From contig JAKFXK010000049.1 in NCBI GenBank assembly GCA_021731445.1, positions 1-42,409 on the forward strand: a stretch of DNA of 42,409 nt, read 5' to 3'. The translations under genes and the position numbers were made by a program. This DNA is from Nevskiaceae bacterium (GTDB lineage Bacteria > Pseudomonadota > Gammaproteobacteria > Nevskiales > Nevskiaceae). Under the pieces are notes generated by a model. The model made no database searches. It was not told the DNA's origin and worked only from the letters and a program-made list of their open reading frames with translations. Shown here in pieces: positions 16,649 through 26,483 of this stretch. Position 1 is the stretch's first letter. Every line of letters starts with the position of its first letter.

Positions 16649-18178
16649 ATGAATCTGAAAGACCTTTGTCGGCTCGTGCTGACAACTTCCCTATCGAATC
16701 GACAGATCGGCCACATCGTCGATGTGTCCCACAACACAGCGGGTCGCTACCGTGATCGCTTGCTCGAAGATCAGCTGTCCTGGATCGAGATTTCGATGCT
16801 GTCCGACGCCGAACTGGAGAAGCGGCTCAATCAAGGCCGCGCGCAGGCGAAGCAGCGGTTTGTGGAACCCGACTTCACCTACGTCTACAACGAGCTGCGC
16901 AAGCCGGGCGTAACCAAGGCCCTGCTGTATGAGGAATACGCCGCTGCCGTGAAAGAGGGCGTGATGTCGGAAACGGAGTTCCGTCGTCGCTACAAGGCCT
17001 TCAGGAAGACGATGTCAGTAGTCATGCGCCAGCCCCGCATGCCGGGCTATCAGCTGTTTCTGGATTACAGCGGCTTCAGGCCGCGTGTGACCGATCCGAA
17101 GACGGGCGAAACGCGGCAGGTGGAGGTCTTCGTCGCGGTGCTGGGTGCCAGCCGAAAAACCTTTGCTTTCGCCAGCGAGACCCAGAACCTTCGTGATTGG
17201 TGCGAAGCCAATGTCAGGGCCTTGGAGTTTTTTCAGGGCGTGCCGACCCTGCTGGTGCCGGACAACCTCAAGGCGGCCGTGGATCGCATCACCAAAAACA
17301 AAGTCCAGATCATCAATCACACCTACTCAACATTAGCGACGCACTACGATTCCTTCGTGCTACCGGCGCGCGTGCGTGAGCCTACGGACAAGGCCCCGGT
17401 CGAGATAGGTGTGAAACTCGTGAAGAGCTTCATCTTCGCGCGCCTTCGCAACCGCACCTTCTTTTCGATCGACGAGCTGAATCAGGAGATCGAATACATG
17501 CTGCGCATGCTCAATGACCGGCCCATGCGCGGGCATCAGGGGAAATCACGGAACCAGCTGTTCGAGGAGCTGGATCGGCCAGCCTTGAAGCCCATGCCGG
17601 TAGAGCGCTTCGAGTTTTCTGATTGGAAGCTGGGCATCACGGTGGCACAGGACTACCACGTTGTCTGGGAGGATCACTACTACTCGGTGCCTTACCGCTA
17701 CGTCGGTGCCAGGGTGAATCTGCGGGCGTCGGCGAAGCTGATCGAAGTGTTTCACAAGAACGACAACTTCCCGATTGCGACGCATCTGCGCAGCAACGTC
17801 ATCGGCGGTACGACCACCAATCCAGAGCATCAGCCCCCCGCGCACCGCGCTTTCGCGCAGGACGATTCGGCGGAGCTGATCATCTGGGCTGAGCGCTCGG
17901 GCGCTTCGATCAGTGGCTTCATGAAGGCCCACATCGCCAAGCACCGCAAGCCACAGCTGTCGCTTCAGGCTTCCCGAGGGTTGAAGAACCTGGCGCGGCA
18001 GCATGGCGTCGAGCGTCTGGACGCGGCGTGCAATCGCGCTTTGCGGCTGCAAGCCACCAGCGTCAGCTCGGTGCGCTCAATGCTTCAGCGCGGCATGGAG
18101 TCCGCGCCGCTGCGCGGTGAAGCCGCCAACGACCCACTGCCAGCGCACGAGAACGTGCGCGGTGCGATCTACGGCTAA
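16649..18178 (+). CDS. istA: IS21-family transposase IstA
   Basis: 509 aa, DDE-type transposase. N-terminal HTH (about 12-40: TTSLSNRQIGHIVDVSHNTA), then the rve-type catalytic core with D139 (FLDYSG), D205 (VPDNLKAAV) and E252 (PVEIGVKLV), and a C-terminal beta-barrel (about 330-390, YYSVPYRYVG). The start is the ATG at 16649 with GAGAG before it. istB starts 26 bp after its stop. It acts on the element ends together with the ATPase IstB. All catalytic residues are present. Confidence 0.93.
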   Translation: MNLKDLCRLVLTTSLSNRQIGHIVDVSHNTAGRYRDRLLEDQLSWIEISMLSDAELEKRLNQGRAQAKQRFVEPDFTYVYNELRKPGVTKALLYEEYAAAVKEGVMSETEFRRRYKAFRKTMSVVMRQPRMPGYQLFLDYSGFRPRVTDPKTGETRQVEVFVAVLGASRKTFAFASETQNLRDWCEANVRALEFFQGVPTLLVPDNLKAAVDRITKNKVQIINHTYSTLATHYDSFVLPARVREPTDKAPVEIGVKLVKSFIFARLRNRTFFSIDELNQEIEYMLRMLNDRPMRGHQGKSRNQLFEELDRPALKPMPVERFEFSDWKLGITVAQDYHVVWEDHYYSVPYRYVGARVNLRASAKLIEVFHKNDNFPIATHLRSNVIGGTTTNPEHQPPAHRAFAQDDSAELIIWAERSGASISGFMKAHIAKHRKPQLSLQASRGLKNLARQHGVERLDAACNRALRLQATSVSSVRSMLQRGMESAPLRGEAANDPLPAHENVRGAIYG

Positions 18179-18204
18179 CCACAACCATCTATCAGGACCA
18201 CGCC

Positions 18205-18945
18205 ATGACCATTCAAAACACACTCAATCAGCTGCGCACCCTTCGTCTCTCTGGCATGCACGAGGGGCTGAGTCAGCAGCTCAATCAATCCGCATTCCTT
18301 GGCATGGCCTTCGAGCAGCGTCTGCAAATGCTGGTCGATGCGGAAACGAGCTATCGGGATACCAATCGCTACAAGCGCATCTTGCGCAATGCCAGACTCA
18401 AGGTGCAGGCGCAGCCGGAGGACATCATCTTCACCCCAGATCGGGGGTTGGATAAGGCGGTGGTGGGTGACCTGCTGAGCTGTGCCTGGATTTGGCAGCA
18501 GCACAACGTGCTGATGACCGGGCCGACCGGGTCGGGCAAGACCTGGCTGGCCTGCGCGCTGGCGGTGGAAGCAGCGCGCAAGGGGATCACCATCGCCTAC
18601 CGCCGCACGGCTCGCATGCTGGAGGAAATGGCGATTGCACACGAGGATGGCTCGATCCTGCGTGTGCGGAATCAGCTGTCCAAGGCGCAGCTGCTCATCT
18701 TGGATGACTTCGGCCTGACGCAGCTGAGCAACCGCGGGCGGGCTGACTTGCTGGAGCTGATCGATGACCGGGTCGGCAAGGCATCGACCATCGTGATGGG
18801 GCAGATGCCGGTGCGGGAATGGCACGGCTTCATCAATGATCCGGCACTCGCCGATGCAATCCTGGATCGGCTGGTGCATAGCAGCATGAAGCTGGCGCTC
18901 AAGGGCGAGTCGATGCGCAGGCTGAAGGCGCCTCCTGGTCAGTAG
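18205..18945 (+). CDS. istB: IS21-family helper ATPase IstB
   Basis: 246 aa, DnaC/IstB-type AAA+ ATPase. N-terminal region (1-70) for partner contact, Walker A GPTGSGKTWLA near residue 112, Walker B LLILDDFGL near 170. It assists IstA in strand transfer and target choice, like MuB. The final codons (KAPPGQ, stop TAG at 18943) lie inside the first unit of the 21-bp repeat array, so the end of the gene overlaps the end of the element. Confidence 0.93.
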   Translation: MTIQNTLNQLRTLRLSGMHEGLSQQLNQSAFLGMAFEQRLQMLVDAETSYRDTNRYKRILRNARLKVQAQPEDIIFTPDRGLDKAVVGDLLSCAWIWQQHNVLMTGPTGSGKTWLACALAVEAARKGITIAYRRTARMLEEMAIAHEDGSILRVRNQLSKAQLLILDDFGLTQLSNRGRADLLELIDDRVGKASTIVMGQMPVREWHGFINDPALADAILDRLVHSSMKLALKGESMRRLKAPPGQ

Positions 18946-19118
18946 CTTGGCGGTGGTGGTCAGTTACACGGCGGCGCTGGGCAATTGCTTGGCGCTGCTG
19001 GTCAATTCACTGGTGTCGGTGGGCAGCGATTTGGTGAAAATGTGCAAGTCTCTGGCGGGGCTGGTCAGATGAGGTGGCGTTGCGCGGTCAACTGATTTGG
19101 CGCTAGTAGGCAAGTGAG
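18925..19118 (+). repeat. Tandem degenerate 21-bp repeat array at the IS21 right end
   Basis: Seven units with an exact 21-bp step run from 18,925 to 19,071 (unit shape CTTGGCGCTGCTGGTCAATTC; the core alternates between GGTCA and GGGCA), then two more with a 2-bp shift to about 19,118. Multiple terminal repeats are known in IS21-type elements as transposase-binding sites. Confidence 0.75.
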
Positions 19119-19714
19119 CGGTTTTATGTACCTCGTCAGCCCCGATGATGTCCAAGCTAGGAACGGGAGCCACTGGTCACGCTAGGTTTCTGCGAGGTCA
19201 AGGTGATCAGGAGTAAAATCAGAAGCGTCTTTTCAAACATCGGCTCTGTTCGGTCAAGACTGGTCAACTGCACACGAGCAGGTTGATTTGAATATGATTG
19301 ATCCAACGGGAGCAGCAACAAGCGGACCACCGACCGCTGATCAGTGCAATGCCGCGAGTGGGTCCGTGCACGCCGGCCGTGAACCGCTCGAGGGCGTTGA
19401 TTCCCTCAGATGCCCTCGGGCATCGCGGGTCTCCTAGAACTGATCCGTAACATTCTCGATTGGCATGAGGCCAGAACGCCCTCTGGTTCCCGCGTGAATC
19501 CCTACCTGAGATCTCGGGACGGATGCCCTAAGTGCGTTCTTTTCGTTGTGAGCCGCAAGTTGTTGATTTTATGGGCGTCCAGAATTTTCATTCTGCTCTG
19601 GCCCAACATTCGGCCGATATGCGAATTGGAGGCCAACTTATTTTGTCTCTGCCAGACATCCAGTGACCATACTTTGTCGCCGGTTCCGCGCCCAACTTAA
19701 TTTACAAACGCTCA
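19119..19714. other. ~600 bp without a recognisable gene
   Basis: Between the IS21 right end and the MFS gene. Short open frames (for example 19,294-19,437 and 19,410-19,700, plus strand) have no ribosome site or family signature. It marks the switch from accessory to core DNA. Confidence 0.4.
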
Positions 19715-20890
19715 TTATTTGGTTGCGAGTGGTGCGCGCGCTTCTGGCGCGGCGAGGTGGATGGCGAATGTTAGCCAAATCAGCGGCAGCAGGCTGGCCA
19801 CGGCAAAGGCCGCACTCAGGCCCCAATGGCCTTTCACCGCGCCGACCAGGCTGGCACCGATCATGGGGCCGAGAAACTGCGCGCTGGAATAGACACCGAG
19901 AGCAGCACCACGGCGATCCGCAGGGGCGCGGCGGGAGATCAGCGAGGGCAGCATCCCCTCCAGACTGTTGAAGGCGATGAAGAACAAGGCGAGTGCGGCG
20001 ATAAGACCGAGCGGCTCTGTGTGCAGGGCCGAGAGCAGGGCGAGGCTTACCGCCAGCGTGACGATGAGGCTCAGGAACAGCCCGCGCACTTCGCCACGCT
20101 GTTCGGCACGTTTCACCAGCGGGAATACCGGCAGGATGGAGATCAGCAGCACCGGCAGGTACAGTTTCCAGTGCTGGGTGCTGACGAGCAGCAGGGTGTC
20201 GGTAATGGCAAACGGTGCGGCGACGAACAGGCCTGTGAGCAGCGCATGCAGGATCAGGATGCCGCCATCCAGCCGCAGCAGTTGTGGGTCGCGCAGCACG
20301 CTCATTACCCCGGCATTGCTGGCCTGCGGCTTGGGGGCTGCCGGTACCAGCCAGAGCACGACGGGGATCGCGCACAGCGCCAGCATGCCCGTGGCCTGGA
20401 AGATGCCCGGCACGCCAATCACGCCTGCAACGATCGGCCCAGCAACCAACGCGCCGATGAAAGCCGTACCCATGCCGATGCCGAGAATCGCCATCGCAGT
20501 GGTGCGCACGCTGTCGCGGGTGAGATCGGCCAGCAGCGCCGAGACTGCCGATGACACGGCGCCCAGGCCCTGCACGGCGCGGCCCAAAGTGATCCAGAAC
20601 AGATCGTCACTGGCACCGGCCACGAAGCTGCCCAGTGCGAACAGGATCATGCCGATGACGATGATGGGCTTGCGACCGAAACGGTCGGAGGCCATGCCGA
20701 GCGGGATTTGCAAGCCTGCCTGCACCAGACCGTAGATGCCGATGGCCAGACCAATCTGGAAATCGGTGGCGGGTGTGGGCAGGCCATGCGCGTAGAGCGC
20801 GAACACCGGCAGGATCATGAACATGCCGATCATGCGCAGTGCGTAGATCAGTGCGAGACCAATGGTGGCGCGGATTTCAAGTGCGTTCAT
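19715..20890 (-). CDS. MFS transporter, YajR-like
   Basis: 391 aa, about 12 membrane helices. The start is the ATG at 20890, whose ATGA overlaps the upstream gene's stop; the frame is open further up, but that part is not membrane-like and lies inside the neighbour. Loop 2-3 shows the MFS A-motif (GMASDRFGRKPII). The N-terminus (IYALRMIGMFMILPVFALYA) is typical of the YajR/DHA1 group, commonly located next to uvrA in betaproteobacteria. Substrate unknown; drug or metabolite export by proton antiport is the family rule. Confidence 0.85.
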   Translation of the reverse strand: MNALEIRATIGLALIYALRMIGMFMILPVFALYAHGLPTPATDFQIGLAIGIYGLVQAGLQIPLGMASDRFGRKPIIVIGMILFALGSFVAGASDDLFWITLGRAVQGLGAVSSAVSALLADLTRDSVRTTAMAILGIGMGTAFIGALVAGPIVAGVIGVPGIFQATGMLALCAIPVVLWLVPAAPKPQASNAGVMSVLRDPQLLRLDGGILILHALLTGLFVAAPFAITDTLLLVSTQHWKLYLPVLLISILPVFPLVKRAEQRGEVRGLFLSLIVTLAVSLALLSALHTEPLGLIAALALFFIAFNSLEGMLPSLISRRAPADRRGAALGVYSSAQFLGPMIGASLVGAVKGHWGLSAAFAVASLLPLIWLTFAIHLAAPEARAPLATK

Positions 20891-22035
20891 TGGCGGCGTT
20901 GCAAAAAGTCGGCGATGGCATCGGCTCCGGCAACGACGCTGTCGCCGACCGCCGCACGGCCCTCGGCATCGAAATGTGTGCTGAAGCTGTCGCAGACGAA
21001 TGCGCGTTGGGCGGCAAGCCACTGGCCGTGCTCTGCGGTGGCACGCGCAAGTGCTGCGGGCAGTGCATCAAGATCACGCAGTACGGGCCCCACTTGCCAG
21101 AACGGATAGTCCGGCGAATCGCGCCAGTCGACGCCATGGGCGTCGAGAAACACGCAAGGCCGGGGACGCAGCAGAAACTCGCAGACCTGGCTGCTGACAT
21201 CACCGAGATAAATGTCGGCGGCATGCGTGTAGGTCATGTCGATGCTACGCGTGCTGCCGGTGTCGATGAGCAAATGCGGGAGGTTGCGATAGCGGTCGAG
21301 CGCACGGTGTAGTGAGGCGCGCTGGTGGTCGAACAGGCGGATGTGCGGCGCGAAGATGAGGTTGTAGTCGCGGCTGGCTGCAAAGAAGTCCAGCAGCTCG
21401 AAACCCAGCTTGGGCCACGACGACAGCGTCGCCAGAAAATGCGGGTTGTAGAGCACGGTCGGGCGCGCCTGCTCGAACAGGCGCGGTGCTTGCATATCGA
21501 GCCGCCGCACGAGGTCGAACTTGGGGTAGCAGCCGGTGTGATAGTGACCGGGGCGCACCAGACCCTCGTTGAGGTAGCGCTGCAATTGGGTCTTGCCGGG
21601 GACCATCACGAAATCGAACCGCCGGATGTCTGGCGCATAGGTGATGGCCCGCCCCGGCGGCCCATGCTGGCCGTAGATCAGCTTGAGCTTTGGCAGCCCC
21701 AGTCTGCGCAGCAGCAGTGAGGTGCGCTCCGGCACCACTGCGGCATCGAACGCCTTGAAATAGCTGCGGTTGCTGACCAGCATGAAGCCCTTGGGCGGCA
21801 CGCCCTCCGCCGAGCGCGCTTGCAGCCAGCGGCCGATGGCGTTGACTTTCAGCCGGTCGATTTGCAGCCGGGCCTTTGGGTAGAGCGGCAGCAGTTGCCG
21901 TACGAAAATCTCCTGCGCATTGGTGGTGCAGGCGATGTGAACGGTGTAGCCGGGACGCGAGGCCAGCTCGGCGGCGAGCGGAAAGCTGTGTGGAATCTGG
22001 TGCGCTTGCGCGATGTAGGGAAAGACGATCTTCAT
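20887..22035 (-). CDS. CDP-glycerol glycerophosphotransferase-like / GT-B-type transferase
   Basis: 382 aa from the ATG at 22035 ([20 protein letters not shown]). The fold suggests a GT-B or TagF-like enzyme: an N-terminal Rossmann start, a central [10 protein letters not shown] segment, a [13 protein letters not shown] motif and the C-terminal donor site [20 protein letters not shown] with PCVFLDAHG. TagF-type proteins move glycerol phosphate or sugars to envelope polymers. The gene overlaps the MFS start by 4 bp, so the two are co-translated, and it is divergent from uvrA. The exact substrate cannot be read from the sequence. Confidence 0.65.
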   Translation of the reverse strand: MKIVFPYIAQAHQIPHSFPLAAELASRPGYTVHIACTTNAQEIFVRQLLPLYPKARLQIDRLKVNAIGRWLQARSAEGVPPKGFMLVSNRSYFKAFDAAVVPERTSLLLRRLGLPKLKLIYGQHGPPGRAITYAPDIRRFDFVMVPGKTQLQRYLNEGLVRPGHYHTGCYPKFDLVRRLDMQAPRLFEQARPTVLYNPHFLATLSSWPKLGFELLDFFAASRDYNLIFAPHIRLFDHQRASLHRALDRYRNLPHLLIDTGSTRSIDMTYTHAADIYLGDVSSQVCEFLLRPRPCVFLDAHGVDWRDSPDYPFWQVGPVLRDLDALPAALARATAEHGQWLAAQRAFVCDSFSTHFDAEGRAAVGDSVVAGADAIADFLQRRQ

Positions 22036-22086
22036 CGGCACTGCGGCGGCGCGGGTGTGGATAAGAGTATGCAGGCCGGAAAACAC

Positions 22087-22125
22087 GTCACAGTCAGTGA
22101 CGGACAAGGCAGGGGACGTATAGTA
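22087..22125 (+). promoter_or_regulatory. Possible uvrA promoter with overlapping palindrome
   Basis: TATAGT at 22120-22125 could be a -10. About 16-17 bp upstream lies the right arm of CGTCAC-AGTCA-GTGACG (22087-22103), which would cover the -35. It does not match the SOS box CTG-N10-CAG, so any regulator is unknown. Confidence 0.35.
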
Positions 22126-22164
22126 GCCGATCCCATTTCGGCTTTAAGTAGAGGCAGCTCGCAT

Positions 22165-24993
22165 ATGTCCATGGACGCTATCCGCATCCGCGGCGCTCGC
22201 ACCCACAACCTCAAGAATGTTTCGCTGACACTGCCGCGCGACAAGCTGATCGTCATCACCGGCTTGTCGGGTTCGGGCAAATCCTCGCTGGCGTTCGACA
22301 CCCTGTATGCCGAAGGCCAGCGGCGCTACGTGGAGTCGTTGAGCGCCTATGCGCGGCAGTTCCTGAGCATGATGGACAAGCCCGATGTGGACTCCATCGA
22401 AGGACTTTCGCCCGCCATTTCCATCGAGCAGAAAAGCACCAGCCACAACCCACGTTCGACGGTGGGCACCGTCACCGAAATCCAGGACTACCTGCGCCTC
22501 CTGTTCGCCCGCGTTGGCACGCCACGCTGCCCCGATCACGCGGTGACACTCGAAGCGCAGAGCGTCTCGCAGATGGTTGACCACGTCTTGGCACTGCCAG
22601 CCGAGAGCGCCTGGATGATCCTCGCCCCGGTGGTGCGTGGCCGCAAGGGCGAGCACGCCGACTGGTTCGAGCAGCTGCGCGCGCAGGGCTTCGTGCGCGT
22701 GCGGGTCAACGGTCATGTGCACGAGATCGACGCAGTACCTGCGCTCAACCGCAAGCTGAAACACGACATCGAGGTGGTGGTAGATCGCTTCAAGGTGCGC
22801 ACCGATGTGAAGCAGCGGTTGAGCGAATCCTTCGAAACTGCCCTGCGTTTAAGCGATGGACTCGTGCTGGTCGCGCCTCACGGGGACGCCAACGCAGCGA
22901 CCGAAATCACTTTCAGCAACCGCATGGCCTGCCCGCACTGCGGCTACTCGGTGCCTGAGCTCGAGCCGCGCCTGTTCTCGTTCAATGCACCGCATGGGGC
23001 CTGTCAGACCTGCGATGGCCTGGGCAACCTGCAGGTGTTCGACCCGGATCGCGTCGTGGTCGCGCCCGATCTCTCGCTGTCGGATGGTGCGGTGAAGGGC
23101 TGGGATAAAAAGAACGCCTATTACTGGGCGCTCATCAAGAGCCTCGCCAGTCACTACGGCTTCGACACCGACAAGCCCTTCAACAGGCTCGCGGTCAAGA
23201 TGCAGAATCTGGTGCTGCATGGCAGCGGTGAAGAAAAACTGCAATTCACCTACCCCGATGTGCATGGCAAGACGGTCACGCGCTCGCATCGCTTCGAGGG
23301 GATCATCCCCAACCTGCAACGCCGCTACAAAGAGACCGAGTCGATGGCGGTCAAGGAAGAACTCTCGCGTTACCTCAGCAGCAAACCCTGCCCGGATTGC
23401 AGCGGCGCGCGCTTGAACCGCACCGCACGCAACGTCTTCGTCGCGGATCGCCCCCTCCATGCGCTGACAGCCCTCTCCATCCGCGATGCCGAAGTCTGGT
23501 TCAGACAGATGACCCTGCCGGGCCACAAGGGCGAGATTGCAGAGAAGATCCTGAAAGAAATCGTCGCGCGACTGGGTTTCCTCAACAACGTCGGACTCGA
23601 TTATTTGACCCTCGCGCGCAGCGCCGAGACCCTGAGCGGTGGCGAGTCGCAGCGCATCCGGCTCGCTTCCCAGATCGGCGCAGGGCTGGTGGGCGTGATG
23701 TACGTGCTGGATGAACCGAGCATTGGTCTGCATCAGCGCGACAACGAGCGCCTGCTGAAAACGCTGGTGCACCTGCGCGATCTGGGTAACACAGTGATCG
23801 TGGTCGAGCACGATGAAGATGCCATCCGCAGCGCCGATTACGTGGTGGACATCGGCCCCGGGGCGGGCGTGCATGGCGGGCGCATCGTCGCCGAAGGCAC
23901 GGCCACGCAGGTGATGGCGAACCCCGCTTCGCTGACCGGAAAATATCTGAGCGGCGAGGTGAAGATCGAGGTGCCGAAGACGCGCCACCAGGCTGATCCC
24001 AAGAAGATGATCGTCATCGAGTCCGCCACCGGCAACAATCTCCAGAACGTGACGGTGGAAATACCCTGTGGCCTGTTCACCTGTGTCACCGGAGTCAGCG
24101 GCAGCGGCAAGTCCTCGCTGATCAACGACACCCTGATGCACTACGCGGCGCGACATCTGAATGGTGCGGCAGCGCGCTGGTCTGCGGTGAAAGCCATCAA
24201 GGGCATGGAGCATCTCGACAAGCTGGTGGACATCGACCAGTCGCCGATCGGCCGCACGCCGCGCAGCAACCCCGCCACCTACACGGGTCTGTTCACACCG
24301 ATCCGCGAGCTGTTCTGCGAGGTGCCGGAATCACGGGCGCGCGGCTACGAGGCGGGGCGCTTCTCCTTCAACGTCAAGGGCGGGCGCTGCGAGACCTGCG
24401 AGGGGGATGGCCTGATCAAGGTGGAGATGCACTTTCTGCCGGATGTCTACGTCACCTGCGACACCTGCAAGGGCCGCCGCTACAACCGCGAGACCTTGGA
24501 GATCAAGTACAAGGGCAAAAGCATCGACGAGGTGCTGGGCCTCACCGTCGAGGCCGCGCACGAGTTCTTCAAGCCCGTGCCCTCGCTCGCTGCCAAGCTC
24601 AAGACGCTGCTCGACGTGGGCCTCTCCTACATCACGCTGGGGCAGAACGCGACCACGCTCTCTGGCGGTGAGGCGCAGCGCATCAAGCTCGCCAAGGAGC
24701 TTTCACGGCGCGATACGGGCCAGACGCTCTACATCCTCGACGAGCCGACGACGGGCCTGCATTTCCACGATGTGGCGCAGCTGCTGAAAGTGATCGAGCG
24801 CCTGCGTGACCACGGCAATACGCTGGTGGTGATCGAGCACAACCTCGATGTTATCAAGCGCGCCGACTGGATACTCGATCTGGGGCCAGAGGGCGGCAAC
24901 GGTGGCGGGCGCATTGTGGCGCAGGGCACGCCGGAGCAAGTTGCCCAGGTCAAGGGCAGCTACACCGGGCACTTTCTGAAAGCAATGCTTTGA
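22165..24993 (+). CDS. uvrA: Excinuclease ABC subunit A
   Basis: 942 aa, full length. Damage-sensing ATPase of nucleotide excision repair; loads UvrB on lesions. Two ABC ATPase modules: Walker [12 protein letters not shown] near residue 31 and [11 protein letters not shown] near 645, with signatures [13 protein letters not shown] and [13 protein letters not shown]. Zinc fingers are CPHC...CQTC (about 255-285) and CETC...CDTC (about 745-775). The start is ATG 22165, with another ATG two codons on that also fits the family ([19 protein letters not shown]). It converges on uspA with only 4 bp between stop codons and no terminator hairpin. Confidence 0.98.
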   Translation: MSMDAIRIRGARTHNLKNVSLTLPRDKLIVITGLSGSGKSSLAFDTLYAEGQRRYVESLSAYARQFLSMMDKPDVDSIEGLSPAISIEQKSTSHNPRSTVGTVTEIQDYLRLLFARVGTPRCPDHAVTLEAQSVSQMVDHVLALPAESAWMILAPVVRGRKGEHADWFEQLRAQGFVRVRVNGHVHEIDAVPALNRKLKHDIEVVVDRFKVRTDVKQRLSESFETALRLSDGLVLVAPHGDANAATEITFSNRMACPHCGYSVPELEPRLFSFNAPHGACQTCDGLGNLQVFDPDRVVVAPDLSLSDGAVKGWDKKNAYYWALIKSLASHYGFDTDKPFNRLAVKMQNLVLHGSGEEKLQFTYPDVHGKTVTRSHRFEGIIPNLQRRYKETESMAVKEELSRYLSSKPCPDCSGARLNRTARNVFVADRPLHALTALSIRDAEVWFRQMTLPGHKGEIAEKILKEIVARLGFLNNVGLDYLTLARSAETLSGGESQRIRLASQIGAGLVGVMYVLDEPSIGLHQRDNERLLKTLVHLRDLGNTVIVVEHDEDAIRSADYVVDIGPGAGVHGGRIVAEGTATQVMANPASLTGKYLSGEVKIEVPKTRHQADPKKMIVIESATGNNLQNVTVEIPCGLFTCVTGVSGSGKSSLINDTLMHYAARHLNGAAARWSAVKAIKGMEHLDKLVDIDQSPIGRTPRSNPATYTGLFTPIRELFCEVPESRARGYEAGRFSFNVKGGRCETCEGDGLIKVEMHFLPDVYVTCDTCKGRRYNRETLEIKYKGKSIDEVLGLTVEAAHEFFKPVPSLAAKLKTLLDVGLSYITLGQNATTLSGGEAQRIKLAKELSRRDTGQTLYILDEPTTGLHFHDVAQLLKVIERLRDHGNTLVVIEHNLDVIKRADWILDLGPEGGNGGGRIVAQGTPEQVAQVKGSYTGHFLKAML

Positions 24994-24997
24994 GGCC

Positions 24998-25456
24998 TTA
25001 CAGCGCCATCACCAGTACGTCGCAGGTCGCCTTGCCGATCACACTTTGGTCGGTGTGCGCGAGCAGCCGCGCGAACCAGCCTTTGTGATGGTGATGGCCG
25101 ATGACGATGAGGTCGGCCTTCAGATCACGGGCGCTGTCGAGGATGCCGTGGTCGATGTGATTGACCACCAGATGGATATCGCTCTCCGCGATGCCGAGCG
25201 GCGCGCAGCTCGCAGACAGGCTTTGGTGCATCCGCGCGCGCAGTTGCACAGCCCAGCTCGGGTCGGCGGCAAGTCCGGAGAGCACCGGCACCCCCATGCC
25301 AGCATCGACGGCGAGCGAATCGACCAGTGGCGGTAGCATCACCGAAAGCACGCTCAACCGGCTATTGAAGGTTTTTGCCAAGGCGTGAGCCTTGTTCAGC
25401 AAGGCGCCGCGGTCTTCGGTGGCATCCACGGCCACCAGCAGATGTTTGTAGCTCAT
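24998..25456 (-). CDS. Universal stress protein, UspA family
   Basis: 152 aa from ATG 25456, which has a strong AAGGAGG site; seven extra codons upstream are unlikely to be translated. One Usp domain: YKHLLVAVDATEDRG at the start, LKADLIVIGHHHHKGW near 113-127 and TCDVLVMAL at the end. In ATP-binding Usps a G-2x-G-9x-G(S/T) loop is expected; here the loop reads GHHHHKG...HTDQSVIG, so the second Gly is absent and nucleotide binding is doubtful. It is the last gene of the lipid/ester cluster (46 bp behind tesB), perhaps linked to stress or carbon starvation. Confidence 0.88.
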   Translation of the reverse strand: MSYKHLLVAVDATEDRGALLNKAHALAKTFNSRLSVLSVMLPPLVDSLAVDAGMGVPVLSGLAADPSWAVQLRARMHQSLSASCAPLGIAESDIHLVVNHIDHGILDSARDLKADLIVIGHHHHKGWFARLLAHTDQSVIGKATCDVLVMAL

Positions 25457-25502
25457 CACGACCTCCTTCGATTTCAAAGGTGCAGTGAAAGATTAACGAC
25501 CT

Positions 25503-26435
25503 TCAAGCCTGAACCGCAGCTGTACGTCTGCTCGTGGTATGCCGCATCAGGCCCTCTTGCGCAACACTGGCAATCAACCGTCCCTGGCGATCGTAGATCA
25601 GTCCGCGCGCCATGCCGCGCGCGCTCTGGGCGCTGGGCGAGTCCATGCAGTACAGCAGCCAGTCATCGACCCGCGCATCGCGGTGGAACCACAGCGCATG
25701 GTCGAGGCTCGCCACCTGCATATCTGGCGAATACCAGCTTCTGCCGTGCGGCCTGAGGGCGGTGCCGATCAGGTTGAAATCGCTGGCGTAGGCGAGCAGA
25801 CAACGGTGCAGCATCGGGTCTTGCGGCAGCGCGCTGCCGATGCGGAACCAGATGGCCTGGCGCGGCAGCGTCACATCGGGCTTCAGCGGGTTCCAGGGGT
25901 AGACGGGTCGGAACTCCACGGCCGGATGACGGGTGAGCGAGGCACGGATGCGCGGATGCACCTCGCCAGCACTTGCCAGCCAGTCGTCGATCAGCACGGT
26001 GGTCGGCTTGAGTGCTTCTGGCGGCGGCACTTCGGGCATCGTCGTCTGGTGTTCGAGCCCGCCCTCGGCGACCTGGAACGAGGCAATCATCGACAGGATC
26101 GGTCGCCCATGCTGGATCGCCTGCACCCGCCGCGCGCTGAAGCTGCCGCCGTCGCGGATGCGGTCCACCTCGTAGACGATGGGCGCGGCCATGTCGCCCG
26201 GCAGCAGGAAGTAGGCGTGCAGGGAGTGTGGCGTCCGGCCCTCCACCGTGCGGCTCGCTGCCACCATCGCCTGGCCGATCACCTGTCCGCCGAACACGCT
26301 GCGGCCACCGAGATCGCGCGATACCCCGCGAAACAGGTTGACCTCCAGCGTCTCCAGATCGAGCACGGTGATGAGGTCTTGCAGCACCTGCGCCGAGGTG
26401 AGGGTGGGCAGTGTTTCAGGGCTTACGTCGGGCAT
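25503..26435 (-). CDS. tesB: Acyl-CoA thioesterase II (TesB family)
   Basis: 310 aa, double-hotdog enzyme that hydrolyses acyl-CoA to free acid and CoA. Halves are visible as RSVFGGQVIGQAMVAASRTV and MQVASLDHALWFH. The catalytic triad is D219 (YASDFNLI), S243 in the position of the usual Thr (VASLDHALWFHR) and Q293 (AQEGLMRHT); Ser for Thr is a mild change that should keep activity. AAGG precedes the ATG. 48 bp downstream of the MFS gene in the same cluster, where it would release CoA from products or overflow intermediates. Confidence 0.92.
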   Translation of the reverse strand: MPDVSPETLPTLTSAQVLQDLITVLDLETLEVNLFRGVSRDLGGRSVFGGQVIGQAMVAASRTVEGRTPHSLHAYFLLPGDMAAPIVYEVDRIRDGGSFSARRVQAIQHGRPILSMIASFQVAEGGLEHQTTMPEVPPPEALKPTTVLIDDWLASAGEVHPRIRASLTRHPAVEFRPVYPWNPLKPDVTLPRQAIWFRIGSALPQDPMLHRCLLAYASDFNLIGTALRPHGRSWYSPDMQVASLDHALWFHRDARVDDWLLYCMDSPSAQSARGMARGLIYDRQGRLIASVAQEGLMRHTTSRRTAAVQA

Positions 26436-26483
26436 GGTGCGCCTTGGGGAATGGAGTGCACCATTATCCTGTCCCTCACCGGT

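Larger units (their letters stand above)
16500..19118 (+). mobile_element. IS21-family insertion element (istA, istB, right-end repeats)
   Basis: The element comprises istA, istB and an array of 21-bp repeats reaching about 19,118. The left end is not certain: a candidate is near 16,500 (GTCGATTTCGACCCCGACAT), but I do not see a matching inverted copy at the right. The transposase genes are intact, so the element may be active or recently arrived. Target-site duplication could not be identified because the ends are not fixed. Confidence 0.6.

Noticed and set aside
19294-19700. Small plus-strand open frames between IS21 and the MFS gene.
   Set aside because: No ribosome sites, no recognisable domain, composition like non-coding DNA.
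22087-22103. Possible SOS (LexA) box upstream of uvrA.
   Set aside because: The palindrome is CGTCAC/GTGACG and does not fit CTG-N10-CAG.
21820-22164. uvrA extended by 115 codons at its N-terminus.
   Set aside because: UvrA proteins begin at the [14 protein letters not shown] region; the upstream frame is opposite the transferase gene.
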